Assembly (NCBI RefSeq): GCF_014839805.1
Contig: NC_051141.1
Coordinates: 15,694,777-15,758,776 of the forward strand
Direction: 5' to 3'
Source: Manduca sexta
Taxonomy: Eukaryota; Arthropoda; Insecta; Lepidoptera; Sphingidae
DNA: 64,000 bases
Both the position numbers and the translations under genes were made by a program. Shown here in pieces: positions 1-13,515 of the stretch. Under the pieces are notes generated by a model. It saw only the letters and a list, made by a program, of their open reading frames with translations. It was not told the origin of the DNA and made no database searches. Numbering within the stretch: the stretch's first letter is position 1; every line of letters begins with the position of its first letter.

Positions 1-1762
1 AAAGCGCCGCTGATGTGCTAGGTCATCATCACAAATCCATTTGCAACCTACTTTCACATGTTATATTTAATTACATGCGATGTTCTGTAATGAATACAAT
101 GTTCAATATGAACAAAGTATTTCGCCGAAACAATACTTATACCTAGTAGGTGAAAATTTTATATAACGCACGAATGATACTTTTCGACTCACATTTCATT
201 AAAGTTGACTCTTAACCGAGCATCCTCAGAAATTAACCCCATCTCAGGATACTATTATATGGTGTAAAAATTTTAATCAAATTTATATGACCCTATACTC
301 TATAGCTATGACGTTTCGCTCGTGTTTAAGACTACTTTCACACCAGGGCCGTGCGAGGGAGCTACACTACGAAATTACATTGTGGCCGTTTCTGCCAATG
401 CTGTGCGGTGTAGCGGAGCGGGTAAAATGTGCTATGGCACTGCCTACACTGTGTGACAAACGCGCCCAAAAATACTACGTCGCATACTTTTCCCGCCACA
501 AAACTAAATCAATTTCACATCCCAACTACCTTACCTCCCATCCGTAGCTCGCATCTCACAATAAGAAATAATAGTTTCCTTGAATCCATTTAAACCACCG
601 CCAAGCCAAGATAAACTATAAAACTAAATGATCTTTGTTGGTGGATATTTTACACATACATATAACTACATAACTAGAACATGTCTAGTTGAAAGCTGTA
701 TAACTTAAGGACAAAATAAGTATTTATCGCCCAACTGTAAGCTCAAGAATGCTCAAGAGCTAATATATTATGTAGTTATTATTGATAGTTTGATAGTGGA
801 AGCGAGCGGTCAAAAATTAACGCGCCTTAATTTTACGTCAGTTATTATTTGGAAATACATTTTCTTCTTATGTGACTTGAAGTACTTCAACTTATCAAAC
901 TTTAAGTCAATTACCCTCAATGAAGACAACAGGACTAGAATACGAGTGACGGGTGAATATTTGAACATGTGCGTATTGCGCGACCCTGAATAAACAATTA
1001 GGTACCTAGACAAATATTATTTAGTGTTTTTTTTTAATTTTTCCTAAAGCTTGGTTCCTGGGCTATATATGCATGTGCAAAATATATCCTTATTGCAATA
1101 AATATAAAAGCTATCTTCAAAAACATGCCTTCAATTTAATTACCATCTGTATGACAATTTCCAAATTTTAGCAATCCATGTACGAAAAGTAATAAAAATA
1201 TTTTGAAGATCGTATGTTTTTAAACTATTCTGATAATAGAATACATACTCTACAAGTTACCAAAATTACAAACTACAAAATCACTTTGATGAGTATTATT
1301 TTTAACCACTTTGAAATTTATCACAACACTTTGATCTACCTACCATTTGTTGAAATAGTCAAATTGTTAAAACTTAAACGGAAAATGTTGGAGCCTGTTT
1401 GATTTATTCTACGGTTAGGGCTGAGTTCCCTCTCGCGACTCAAGCGGGTTACACATCAAGGATTGATCATACGGCGGCTACAGCTCGTATTTATCGTCGA
1501 GAAAAGCGATTGTCACATTCTTTTCTGAATTCCGTCTGAGCTTGCTGTGGTAAGTGTGTGTTGCTTATTAACAATTTGGATTAACTGCACTGACGGGCTC
1601 ATAACCTGCGTCAATGTTCAAGACGTCTTACAAATAAACATTTTAACCAAGTATTCAAACTTCTTATACAAATTTAAATTGAAACCTATAGTTTGGTTCG
1701 TCACATTCATAACAGCGTAGTATCATATCCTTAAGTATATGTTCGTATACTGGAAAGGATCA
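1..1762. other. No gene seen
   Basis: AT-rich. A GC-richer patch at 340-545 has an 86-codon frame with no recognisable features. A CAGGGCCGTGCGAGGGAG string at 342 could be a transposon end, but its partner is not visible. Confidence 0.5.
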
Positions 1763-2900
1763 TTAAAGCTTTTTGAACCAAATACGATAAATGTAACGAG
1801 CAATTGGTTTTGGTTGTTTTATTAAAAAACGTTTTTTTTTTACCATAAAAAAAGTGGAAGCACAGGTTTTTTTCGCTTTCAATAAGGTGTATTGTCTCCA
1901 CAGGCCCTTATTACTAATTCTAATTGGTCCCACATAGATCTGATTAGGGTTATTAAACGGTCTTGCGGAATATTGCTCCATTTTTATGAAATCGCTATTC
2001 TTAGTGCTGCCACTTGTTGTGGGCACAGGATTTTTCGCATATACAGCTTTCTTTAAACTGTTCCAAACATGCTTAATGAGATTAAGATCCGGGCTGCGTG
2101 CTGGCCAATTCATGGTATGTATCCCAACCTCTTCGCAATATTGTCAAAATAGTGCAGCGGCGCGGGGCTGGGCACTAACTTGTATTAAAGTAAAATGTTT
2201 GCCTATTCATTGCAATTATGGCACCAAGCTTCTTTCACCCCTATTATAAAGCGTTGTGTCATCAAACCACCTCTCCTCCCGTTTTGACGAACCATGTTGA
2301 TGAACACAAGTTCCGTTCGCCTGATCATCGAAATACCACACCAGACCACACATAAACCGCCTCTAAAAGGAACACGTTCCTCAATACAACTTTGAGCGTA
2401 TGTGTCCCCACGTCGACGATAGACTTTTCTCCGACCGTCTGCACCATTTAAACATGTCCTACACTAATCGGTGAACCGTATGGAGGCCCATTACTCTTCA
2501 GTCTAATTAAGATGTTCACACGCAAATCTTAAACGAGATTGGCAGTGAGCTGCAGACATCTTTGGACCATTTGCTGGTCTAAAAGGGATAATTGCCGCTT
2601 CCTATTTACTCCACACACTGTATTCATCTCTGTTTTGATGTTTAGATAGTAATGTGAGGAAACGATATCATAGGGAAGTTGAAACAACTAATCTGTCGTC
2701 ACGAAGGGTGGTTCCTCGAGTTCTGCCGATACCGTGTCTCCTTTTGTTCTTGCAAAGATAAGTTCTTACTTATCTTTACAAAACTTCGGTATAGTCTAAA
2801 AACCGTAGACTGGTTCAAATTTAAATTTCAAACAATCGTTTGTTGATCCAAGTCTTCCCGCACCATTGCCACAATTTAAGCGGCTTGTCCGGACGAAGTA
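1763..2900 (-). mobile_element. Degenerate Tc1-like DNA transposon (transposase remnant)
   Basis: On the minus strand the frame around 2113-2050 reads NWPARSPDLNLIKHVWNSLK, the conserved C-terminal DDE stretch of Tc1-type transposases (WPA.SPDLNPIE..W). Upstream, in broken frames, fragments such as DGRR, YRRRG and VWCGIS can be picked out, as expected in the middle of the same enzyme. Stops and frameshifts are frequent, so it is inactive. Ends were not resolved. Confidence 0.75.
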
Positions 2901-3890
2901 TCCATATTTATGGTAACGTAGGTATTGGTAACAATCATTTAAATGGCATATGATTAAATAAACGAAAATGAATGAATTTCAAACTTTTACTCTAATAACA
3001 CAGGAATTTGAGACTAAGTATGAATAAGTTTTATTTTTCCGGCTATAATTCTATCTTTTACTAGTTTTATTTTGAATTATTGTTTTTTTTACGATTAATG
3101 GACAGTCTCGACATTTTCATTAAATTTAATCTCAAAAGTTAGCATACTTATCAAAAATATTAATTCCAAAGTAATCGTGAACTTTGATGCAGTTAATGAG
3201 TCCGTCAGTTTATAAGCAAAAGCCAGGCACAATGGCCCGACTTTTTTACGGGCTAAGTGCGGAAAAAGGAGCCCATAACCATAAGCAAAAGCCAGAATTG
3301 TGCTTAGAAATAGATATGAAAAAATTAAAGCTGATCCCATGTCATACGCCTAGAAAAAAGAGAAAAAAATACAAAGTTAAAAAAAAGAAGAGCACAGAAA
3401 AAAATATTATCAGCTTAAGAATTAACACTTAAGAGCTAGAAGACTGCAAAGACAGAAATGTAAAAATTTATACCTATAGTTATTAGCATTGTTATATTAT
3501 TATATAAAAAAAATCAACCAAAAATAATATTTTGATCGAGTCCCGTAAATGTATTACTTAATTATTTCAGTACAATTTCGGAGTTATACGTAATCTAATG
3601 CAAAAATAATTTTCATAATCGATCCACAGCTAACGGAAAAAGCGGTGAACACACATAAAACAAGCATAAAAAAAACATTAAAACATTTTCTTCAACGAAC
3701 TCTGAGAGAAGTTAGAAATAAAACCCGATAAGCTTTATGCACAAATATATGTACTAGTTATTTGCAAATAATTTGCAATAAACAGATTCTACATATATGT
3801 GAACAGCGGTGGGGCTTATTTACTTAACATGCTTACCTTAAAGTTTTCTGCAATTACTTATAAACTGCTGGCGTTCGTATCTATACTCAT
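2901..3890. other. No gene seen
   Basis: AT-rich. The only structure noticed is a direct repeat, ATAAGCAAAAGCCAG, at about 3212 and 3281. Confidence 0.5.
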
Positions 3891-4290
3891 ATACAGGGTC
3901 ATTTTGATATTGCGTTACTAAATTAAGCCACATCTCGTCTTCACCTTAGGTGACATTGGGCCAAAAATCTTCCACTAATAACGAATATTTTCACAAAAAA
4001 TTCTGGCTTTAGTTTGCTAATTTTTTGAACATTTTCTAGTTTAATGCGAATATGGCGTGTGGATGAGTGTATTTCTGACTGAAAGCATGATGTTGCCGCA
4101 GCGACGAATTCTCTCAGAGAGTAGGAGTGGCATTAGGGCGCGTAAAATTAAAATTACTTATTATTTTGTTCGAAAGTTACATTTTTTTATTTTACATCTA
4201 CGGCTCAAGTAACTTATAGTAAAGTGTTATTTGCAAGTAGATAGGTATGTGGTTTCATTTAGTAACGCAATGTCGAAATAACCCTGTATA
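3891..4290 (+). mobile_element. MITE, family A (complete copy)
   Basis: It starts with ACAGGGTCATTTTGATATTG and ends with the imperfect inverse, TCGAAATAACCCTGTA. The flanks show TAT...ATA. It is about 400 bp with no coding capacity. Related copies occur near 17121, 37517, 36760 and 56690. Confidence 0.75.
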
Positions 4291-6574
4291 AACTTGAAGA
4301 GTTTGTTTGGACGCGCTAATCTGAGGAAATATTTAACCAATTTAGATTTTTCTCGCTAATAGGAAGCTACATTATAGTTGAGTGCTATAGGCTACATTTC
4401 ATTCTGAAATAACTTTTTGTCTTGGGCCGCGGGCAAAAGCTGGTAACGAATATTTTTTTTTATATTTATTGTTTACACAAAAATAAAATAGTGACACAAT
4501 AATAGCATCTATTAAACCAGAGGTTTATACTAGAGCTGATAAGAGTTTACAACAGTAACGATACATAACTATAGGTACTTAGTATAATATACATAAAAAA
4601 ATATAAAATTTATATATTTGGGATGCATTCATTGAACTGTCAATCTGCCTGCCATTCGCTAATATAACTGCCATTGGTTATTTACTTCGTGTATTATTTT
4701 TTTGTTTAGTGATTATAGCTAGCTAAAAATGCTGAAAACTTTAAAAAGTGGTGCGAGGAATGTTATATTAAAAGTCTTAAATTTTAACAAGGAAGAAAAG
4801 CGTCTACGTACACAGATAATATAGACTTGTATGAACGCGAAGCTGTCGCCACAGCTTAGTGTAATAGGCTTTTAAAAATAAATTCCACGTAAACGCTACT
4901 TCGCACATGCTAGTAAAATTGATGTAAGTATGAATAAATCAAATTCTTAAATCAGGTCCAGGTACACAGATAGTGTGTACCCAATTTAACATTTTTAACC
5001 AACTTCAAAAAAGGAGATCGGTTTGGTACCTACCTATGTATTTTATTATTATTGGAACTGCAATATATTTACATATAATTGTTTGCCAAACAAATATACA
5101 GGTCTTTATAAGTATGTACGTATATTTTTATATATGTATGTATGTTTGTCCACGCATTTCTCCGAAACTATTATCAGACAAAAAGAAATCGTTTTGGTAT
5201 TTTTAAAAATTTGGACCGTAATATTATTGTTACATCGACTTGCTTACCTACTTTATTGTAAAAAATAGTTTACTGGCGACACCAAATGTGATATAACAGC
5301 AACTCTCTCGCCGGGCCAGATAAGTTTGTGGGAGTATGTGTGGACATTGCCCAGATTCCCACATTATTACTACGATTTCAAGACAGATACAATCTTATGG
5401 ATTCCGTTCTAGTATAATAGGTAAAGTGGCAAAATATCTAATAAAATCGCTAATAAAATCTTAGCTGGTAATTTTCTAACTTTAACCCGTACTTATTTGA
5501 GTAGATATCTAAATTGTTACGATACAAATGTGTAACATATTTAATGTCTATCAAAAGGACTATAAGGTTGAAAAGAATTTGTGAAAGAGCCTGCACAGAT
5601 GTGACGGAGCTGTAGACATAAAATGTAATGAATGTACTGTGCCTAGTTATCGTTAATACTTAGATCAGCTCAACATTTTGAACTTAAACATTTTGTTCGG
5701 ATTGATATTATACTGTTCTATATATGTACCTAAACTCAACTCATCTCATCTAATATAAGTTAGAAAAGCTAACATCTATACACAACTACTAACTTTTAAA
5801 AAAAGACAACACAGGATGAATAGTACAAAAAGCAACGTGTACATTACAAAAACCACATTAGTCAGTAGTGGTAACTAATAAGAATATGGTTGTCCCTTTC
5901 GGCAGGTACGCCGTTTGCTTACTCTTGGGACCGCTGTGTATTATAATAATAAGCTTGTTTAGCGCCACCATTATAACAAAGGGCGAAATAGTAAATAAGG
6001 AACAAAATAGAAAATACAGTAGGGTCGAAATTTCTGTATCTAGTTTTGGCGACACCCCAACAAATTTAGCTGATACCGCCCCTTAGTCCTTTGTGGAATA
6101 CTCAGAAGTATAAAATTCTTTTCTACCGCGATCAAGGGTAAAAGACACTCAGCGACTTATTAGCATTTATATATCTACTATATTTATAGGATACATCTCA
6201 AAAATACGTATGGACGTCTCGACACTAAGTTGCATAATATATACTCGTACATTTTAAATACATATGTATGTATCAGAACATTGTTCTATGTTTTTATACT
6301 AGTTATTTTTTTTCGAAATACACTATTATTCAATCAATGGATGAAAGACTAATTGTAGCCTTACACCAATTGCTATAATTATAAAATCAAATAAATAATC
6401 AAAGGGATAAATAAAATATAATTACTTGAAAAATAAAACTTTTCATCGAACAAAAGTGTTAAGTATAGGTCGTTGTCGTTTGTTCTGATTCCTAAGCTGA
6501 ACTCCGAGTATGGTATACTAAAATAAATACTAAATAAACAAATAAGAGATGAAGGCGTAGGGCTTAAACAATGA
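4291..6574. other. No gene seen apart from the LINE tail at 4990
   Basis: AT-rich intergenic sequence. Frames of 65-80 codons here are Ile/Tyr/Lys-rich and unremarkable. Confidence 0.5.
4990..5170 (+). mobile_element. LINE 3' tail fragment (probable)
   Basis: The string CAACTTCAAAAAAGGAG followed by a T/ATG-rich tract resembles the 3' ends of insect LINEs. A reverse-oriented cousin ends near 54340. No coding part remains. Confidence 0.3.
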
Positions 6575-6775
6575 ACTCAAGATGAACATTGTGAGGAAAC
6601 CTACATACCTGAGAAGTTCTCCATAGGAATTTCGAAGTTGTGGGAAGTCTACCAATCTGCACTAGGCCAGCGTGGTGGACTGAGGCCTTATGTCTCTCAG
6701 TAGTAGAGGAGGCCCGTGCCCAATAGTAGGACAGTATATATAATACAGGGCTGATATTATTATTATTATATTATA
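6575..6775 (+). repeat. SINE-like repeat, family D
   Basis: The core reads GTGAGGAAACCTACATACCT, GAAGTCTACCAATCTGCACT and AGGCCAGCGTGGTGGACTGA, with a 3' ATTATTATT tail. Other copies lie at 16507-17000, 18222-18510 (inverted) and 20440-20641. The family ends in AGTAGTAGAGGAGGCCCGTG, a signature commonly seen in lepidopteran genomes. Confidence 0.7.
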
Positions 6776-9700
6776 GGAGAGCGTAGAAAATAACTTGGGC
6801 GGTCTGTCATATAATATTTAGAGTAGTACTTTTATTTTTTGTATTCTACTCGGCAAACTCTTTGATTTTATACCTAATCACGAGCATGCACAAAAATTAT
6901 AATTAGTCCAAAATCTCGGGTCGACCACCATACTTGATATAAAATAACGTCATTTAACCAAACTTGAATTCTTATCCAACTTAAATGTGTGTGTAATATT
7001 TCATCATAATCGATGGAAAATAGTTGCTTTAAAATTCAGTTGTAAAATTTGACCTCAACGTATATATACACGAAAACAAAATTAAATAAATAAACGGCAC
7101 TCGTTTCGCATATTTGTAAAACAGATAAAAAAAGTCAAAACTTTGAACTGAATTTACAAATTTATTTTATAATTTTATGAACTGAAACTACTATTTTCCG
7201 ATTGCTTTTTGATTGAACTGTCTTATTTTATGTATTTTTGGCTTTTTTCTCACATACACTAAAATAGTCTATTAAACGACTATCCTTATCATGTAAGACT
7301 TTGTCTTTCATAAAGCTACAAATTTAATTTATATATCATTCAGTTTATTTATTTTTCATTGCATTTTCTTTGTGAAGAAGATATTAACACTGAGAATGAA
7401 AAAATAAAAAATATCTACAATAAACTTGCAGGTTTTCGCTTCTACTTTAAATGTAATTCTAATTTAAATATTAATAATATGTACTATAAAGTAAGCGAAT
7501 CTTTTGTTTGTACCATGCGATGTAATACATAACAATTATTTAATAAAAAAAAATCTAGTTCAATGTTACAGGGCTGGTATTATAATACCTCTTTTAAATA
7601 GTAATAACTATTATTTTATTACGTTTTACATAAAAATACAAGCAATATAACTAAAACACACAAGCAAGAAAACCAATCACACCTGCTTAAATAAAGTTTA
7701 TTTATTCAAAGTGGCGAAGGGTGAAAATTTTCAAAAGAGAAACCGAGGAAACATTTTTATTACAGTTAACATATAATGCGCTATTCACAATAAATTAAAA
7801 TCAGTAAAATATCATAACACTTTATAATTTACTTCTAACATAAACGTGATGTCTAGTCTCTAAATTTACAATATAATCACATATTTTGTACATAGATACC
7901 TACAAGAGTCCAAAAAGAATTAATAACGCACACCCTACATAAACACTAACTATACATTCTAAATTATTTAAAAACATTTCACGCCAATGGCTCAACATGA
8001 ACCCGCAAATTCTCGGGTTACCCTGTAGTATACATACACGCACGCAAACATGTATTTTTACGTCACTTCCAAAAGATTAGACAAAGACACCGCGCTGCGT
8101 GTGAAAGAGACAACAATATCGCGAGGGAAGCTATGCGCGGCCGGGTTCACTTCGAACACAATAAGGCGCGAGCACTGCGCGCGAGTTACGATTTAATAAT
8201 AATATGAACTATATACCGTTATCGTTAAAGTATTTATTTATTTAATTAAGTATAAGATGACTTGTTTGAGTATACTATTATTGTTCTAGTTAAGTATATT
8301 GTTATGTTTTTCTTTTATTATTTTTAATTAATTTACAAAAGGTTACCCGGTAGGAATCGACTTGTATGGACGATTCGCCACTGATGGACGCTTCACCACT
8401 GTTGATTCCCTCTTGAACGTTTCCCCAAATTCGAGGCCACAGTTGAGGTATCATCCCAACAATGCTAACGGCAAATGCACGACGTAGCGATGCGTCTACG
8501 CCGTAGCGCGTAGTACCTGCAGATTTTATAAGAAACTAATGCGGTTTGTAATCAAAATTGGCTACTCTCCTGATGTCATTATGAATAAAGAATACCTAAC
8601 CATAAAACCGTATTAACATTTTTTTTCTACTATTTTAGGTCTCCGTTAATTAGTTTTTCAAAAGAGTCTTGAGGTCAAAAAAGGGTGCGAACGACGAACC
8701 CAGTCTGTATTTATTTGGCGCTGTGCTTTGCGAGTGACAACTGAGAGATCTAAGACTAAAGACATATATAATATTTCAGCCTAAGACAGCCCATAACAAA
8801 ATTTCTAACATACTTAGACGCTTACATATATAATATGTGCAGGATATACATAGCAATATACCCTTGCCGTTAAGATTTTGCAAATTTGACCCACCGTGGT
8901 CGGATAACATGTATTATTTTTAGTCCGCTGGGATTCCTGACTCCCACGAGCGTCACAAGTATGGCGTAAGCTTTACCATCGATTTGATTGCAAATTAATG
9001 TTTGGACGTTTTGCTTTAAAGTTTTAATGGCGTTAATGTTTTGAATGCATTATTTACATCATAAATCGTATCGCGTTTGTTGCATACGTAGAATACACAA
9101 TAACAACATTCTTAATACTATGATCGGTCTTCATAATAAAATGTTGTTTACCAGTATATGTATATATTAAAACTATTACACCTAGATGTAGACTACAGAA
9201 TATAGCATTATTTTCATTGTAAGTTCAGGTCAAATAAATCGATGTAGGCTTTCGCAAATTGTATCTATCTATAGATGTGTCTATAGTTTACTGGTTAGGA
9301 AACGGTTTTAAATTTGAATTCTTTTAATGCTTGTTGAATAAACTTCACAATATTTTTTTTATATCTTTTATAAATCATTGGGATTGTAAAATACTCGCAC
9401 AATTTTGCAGCTTTATATATGCGAGATTTCGTAGAATTTTGGAGTTTATTTCGACCATGTTTTACGCGTGACAGGATAATAACTCGACAGCGTGAAGTGC
9501 AAATGTCACTCCATAATGTATCTAGCGGATATGTTGTCGCTAGTTGTTACAATGTTACCTTGCTAATTTAATACAACGTGTGTTGTTATATTAAGTGTTA
9601 TATTCGGTATGTAGTTTAGGTTAAAAATAATGATTATTCATTTTGATTTACTATGAATTTTACTAGCTGTAAGTCTCCCAAATAAAATAAAATAAAATTA

Positions 9701-11018
9701 GTTTTTCACGACTTGTTTTAATCCGTTAAGCTTCTATATCCTTTATAGTTTGATTACAATACGACACAATGAAGTGCAACGACCACGTAACCATTTAATT
9801 ATGCTTACGTATATGCGTAATTAGGCACGTACGGCTGTACCAAAATTAACATAATTAAATTTTGACTGGAAGACTGTTTATTTATTAATGTGTAAATTAT
9901 TTTAGGTGTTTATTAGAGAATTGTGAATACATTCATTTCAGATTTACTTTAATGTGATGATATGATGATTTACTTAATTTGATGTGATGATGACATTTGA
10001 TTTGATGTGAGGCGTTAGTTGTTATTGCTGATACATATATAGATACCTAGGAAGGGATCCCTGCAACCTTTGGCACTCCATTATCATGATACATTAGAAC
10101 TCTCAAATAGTGTTATACAGTCGTTTTCAATAAAGGATCCCAATCTCAATCTTCTATCCGATTCCAAGAATGAACCAATTAATATAACTAATTGATAGCG
10201 TGTCGATAAAAACTTTGTTCGGTTTGGTCCATTTGGAGGTTGATTGACAAAAACGATTGAGGTCGTTCATTGAAAATGGCAGCTAGTAACAAAAGTAAAG
10301 AAATAGTGCTACGACGCCACTGTTAAGAATAAGAGCGCCATTATGTAACTTTTTTAAAGTTTAGAAAGTAAGTTAGTGACGAAGGGTCCCTGAAACCTGT
10401 TTACTGCCAGTTTACCTTAGTGTACAATTGATGTTTAATCTAATTATCATCAAACCGATCTGCAGGCCTCATTTATGCATATTAGTAACTATATTCACCT
10501 TCCGCCCCTGGTAAGCAAATCTTCTTCGAAACAACATTAGCAAATGGTAAACTATAAACTAAAATAAACTGTAATGCCGAGAGAACTGAAAACAATCGTA
10601 ATATAATTTTGTATTATCAATTAATAGATAAATCGTAGCCACTACCGCTCATCATGAATGTCTCATCTCACATCACAAACTCTGGTGTATTGTAGTTCTC
10701 GTTTTTCCAGTCAACCCATAAGCAAGTGAGAGTAAAGTTAATATTTGAACGCTATTTTAATGTTAAAACGATCATACTCAACGTCATAAATCTCCAAGCT
10801 TGCTAGGAAGGACACGTTTCACATACGATTTACAGGTAATAGTATAGAGAATATCCCCCATAAAATACATTGTAAGCAACCTTACTCGTAGTAGCGTGAA
10901 CAGATTAATTCTGATTGAAGTTAACACTGGGAACTGAATTTTATTTTATGGCCGACTATGGCTTTTAGTCTGATATTAGTCGAGAAATGAATGTGAAAAT
11001 AATAAATTGATTTTCGTC
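6776..11018. other. No gene seen
   Basis: AT-rich. A CG-richer patch lies at 8080-8190, an AAAAT run near 9680-9700, and a degenerate TGATGTGATGA repeat at 9950-10015. Sequences around 10060-10400 (GGATCCC, AGGGTCCCT) look repeat-like but no paired ends could be proved. Confidence 0.45.
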
Positions 11019-11094
11019 TAGGGTTCTTATCACACTGGCGAATAACGAGCGAAACCACAGCGAAGCGGACCAAAAGCGCAGCGAACTTGCCGCA

Positions 11095-11292
11095 AATATA
11101 TACTGGCCGCGTAGCGAACGCGCCGCGAATATATACTGGCCGCGTAGCGAACGCGCCGCGAATATATACTGGCCGCGTAGCGAACGCGCCGCGAATATAG
11201 ACTGGCCGCGTAGCGAACGCGCCGCGAATATATACTGGCCGCGTAGCGAACGCGCCGCGAATATATACTGGCCGCGTAGCGAACGCGCCGCG
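11095..11292. repeat. Minisatellite, 33-bp unit, six copies
   Basis: Units start at 11095, 11128, 11161, 11194, 11227 and 11260, with the form AATATATACTGG then CCGCGTAGCGAACGCGCCGCG. They are identical except for AATATAGACT in the fourth. Because 33 is a multiple of three, long repetitive open frames appear but are not taken as genes. Degenerate half-units precede it (11036-11094). Confidence 0.92.
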
Positions 11293-11394
11293 AATTGCGC
11301 AGTGTTCGTCTCACCGCCGTCATTTTGTAATCTCTGGCACAATACATTTTTTCAACTGACATTGATTATCTTGAGTATATCTTTATGTTGTACT

Positions 11395-11690
11395 AGTTGA
11401 CCCGACAGACGTTGTCCTGTCTTAACTATGTACATATGCACGCGCGCATCCTGTCGATCGCTGACAGTTATTTCAAACCACTGACAGTTAAGTAAAATTA
11501 ATATTGTCGTTAAGTTTTCTTAAATTTTCTAATTTTACGCGCAATTTTTTGAAATTTTTCTTTCATAAGAACATTCTCCTGACAATAACAAAACACAACT
11601 AAAAAAAATATTGAAATCGGTCCAGCCGTTCGCGCGTGATGGCGTGACCAAGGGGAATAGAGATTCATTTTTATATATATAAGATTTAAT
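11395..11690 (+). mobile_element. RTE-like LINE/SINE 3' fragment
   Basis: TAGTTGACCCGACAGACGTT at the start and TCGGTCCAGCCGTTCGCGCG then GACCAAGGGGAATAGAGATT at the end are typical of an insect LINE-derived tail. It sits inside the 11019-12008 element. Confidence 0.5.
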
Positions 11691-12854
11691 TTTGTATCTT
11701 ATGCAACAATATGTAAAATGTAACTTGAAATTCTCATGTAGGAACAAAATTTTCATTAATTTACAAGGTAACATAAACTACTTAGCCGCTCTATTACAGT
11801 CGATACTTTAAAAAGGCATTATCTCAAACTCGCCGCAGTATCTATTTACTTCTTGACATCAAACGAACAAAGCTAACAGCAATGTTTCCTAATCAGAATC
11901 CATTCTGTTACTGACTGTTCAAAATGTGTTGCAAGCCCGGAGCGTGTTCGCTGCACCTTCGCACCATAATGGAATCATTCGCAAGCCGCTAGTGTGATAA
12001 GTCCCTATAATAATCCGATTACTACAAACAGCGGCTGTTTGAACAGGAGAAATATAAAAAAAGTAAAATAACATAACTTAAAAAAAAGGCAATAAACAGA
12101 AAAAACCAGACTCAAGTAATGCACCACCCTGCCCCTGTCTAATTGGATAGGTAGTAAACGAAACAACATTTATGACTCTGCGTCAATGTTTTAAATCATA
12201 GTACTTATTATACATACTAGATATTCTATACAGACTTACACATGTTTTGCATTTTTTTAATATAAGTATATATCTTTTTCGGTCGAATAATTTATTCTAA
12301 TATCAGTTCTAGCATGTATTAATAATATGTTACGAAGTGTTACCAGCCCACACTAAATCTTAGATGGTAATCGTGCATGCACCATCTGTGGTACAAGAAT
12401 CCGCAGAGAAGTACATCCAGAAAATATAGCTAAAATTTAAAAAATCACAAATTTCTATCAAAGCGTCGCACTGACTTATAACACGCGGTCTGCAGGTTCT
12501 AGTTTCCTGTGCTCTTGGCCGCTATCAACTGTTATAGTGTGTGCACGCATAGATTACGTGACACATGGTACACTGTGCGAGAGGGCTCCGTAGGACAGCA
12601 GCGTAGAACCGTTCAAAAATAAAATCGATCGTTTTAACGGCCCGGATAGTTTGCCTTCAAGGTTTTCCGTAGTAAAAGATTATGTTTTCATATCAACATT
12701 TAGTTTGCACGCAGCGGATCCGCGTAGCACTCGACGCTCTACGCAACAACGAGGAATAGGAAAATACAAATTTTAGAGCTCATTTTAGATCAATAACTAA
12801 CAAAAGATATTGAGATGAAGACTTTATTAAAATACTTTTACCTAAAAAGACTCA

Positions 12855-13075
12855 CACATAGAGCGTCACTCATTTATCCCTGATGGGGTACACAGCGGCG
12901 CAACCAGGGCACCCACTTTTCGCCAATTGTGTCCCATGACGTGAGAGGGGGCGAGCCTAACGCCATATCGGACCCAAACTCCAGACTCCGGGCTGAAACC
13001 CAAGTATCACTTTGCCCGACCTGGGATTCGAACCCAGGACCTCAAAGCACAGTCGTACCGCCACCGAGACAGCCT
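12855..13075 (-). repeat. tRNA-derived SINE, family B
   Basis: Read on the minus strand it starts with a CTCGGTGGCGG-like head and has box-B-like GGTTCGAATCCC. It continues through GGGTGCCCTGGTTGCGCC and ends with the GGGATAAATG tail. It is diverged, with no clear target duplication. Confidence 0.65.
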
Positions 13076-13254
13076 AAGCATAAGAAGACATAATGACATA
13101 AAAGGAGGTTTACGCTTTATGTGTAATAAGCTTGAATGGCATCTGGTTCCGTAGCCTCTCATGTATAATATTTATTATGTATTTTAAGACATTAACGTCG
13201 TGTAATCAAATTTTGAAATAGGACACGAAGTGGCTCGCTGCAATTTTTTACATC

Positions 13255-13330
13255 ATTTATAATCATTATCAGCCACATAAAATCCACTGCTGAACATAGG
13301 CCTCCCTCAAAGATTTCCAGACGGATCATT
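13255..13330 (-). mobile_element. RTE LINE 3' end fragment
   Basis: On the minus strand TCTTTGAGGGAGGCCTATGT then TCAGCAGTGG corresponds to the last codons of RTE-type ORF2 (EAYVQQW-like). Confidence 0.5.
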
Positions 13331-13515
13331 TATAATACGTAAAAATAGAACTCTGAAAAAATATTTTTATCATTGTAATAGAAGATTAATTATTATAATT
13401 ATCTTTAATGTAATCATTTTCATTAACACATATATTGTATTGAGTCGATTTCACTGTGACTGACAAATAACAAGCCAGTTACATTCCTAAATGATTAATT
13501 TGCTTTTAATTCTTA

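Larger units (their letters stand above)
11019..12008. mobile_element. Non-autonomous DNA element with terminal inverted repeats
   Basis: The left end TAGGGTTCTTATCACACTGG is matched at the right end, read inverted, by TATAGGGACTTATCACACTA. The next bases are GCG-rich on both sides. The element is about 980 bp without transposase. It carries a 33-bp minisatellite near its left end and an RTE-like tail in the middle. Confidence 0.6.

Noticed and set aside
287..547. 86-codon plus-strand frame
   Set aside because: No family recognised, no splice support, and a composition that could come from a repeat.
10965..11362. Open frames of 110-125 codons with 11-residue repeats (RSLRGQYIFAA)
   Set aside because: They arise because the 33-bp minisatellite is divisible by three. 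Two frames are open at once and there is no sign of a real protein.
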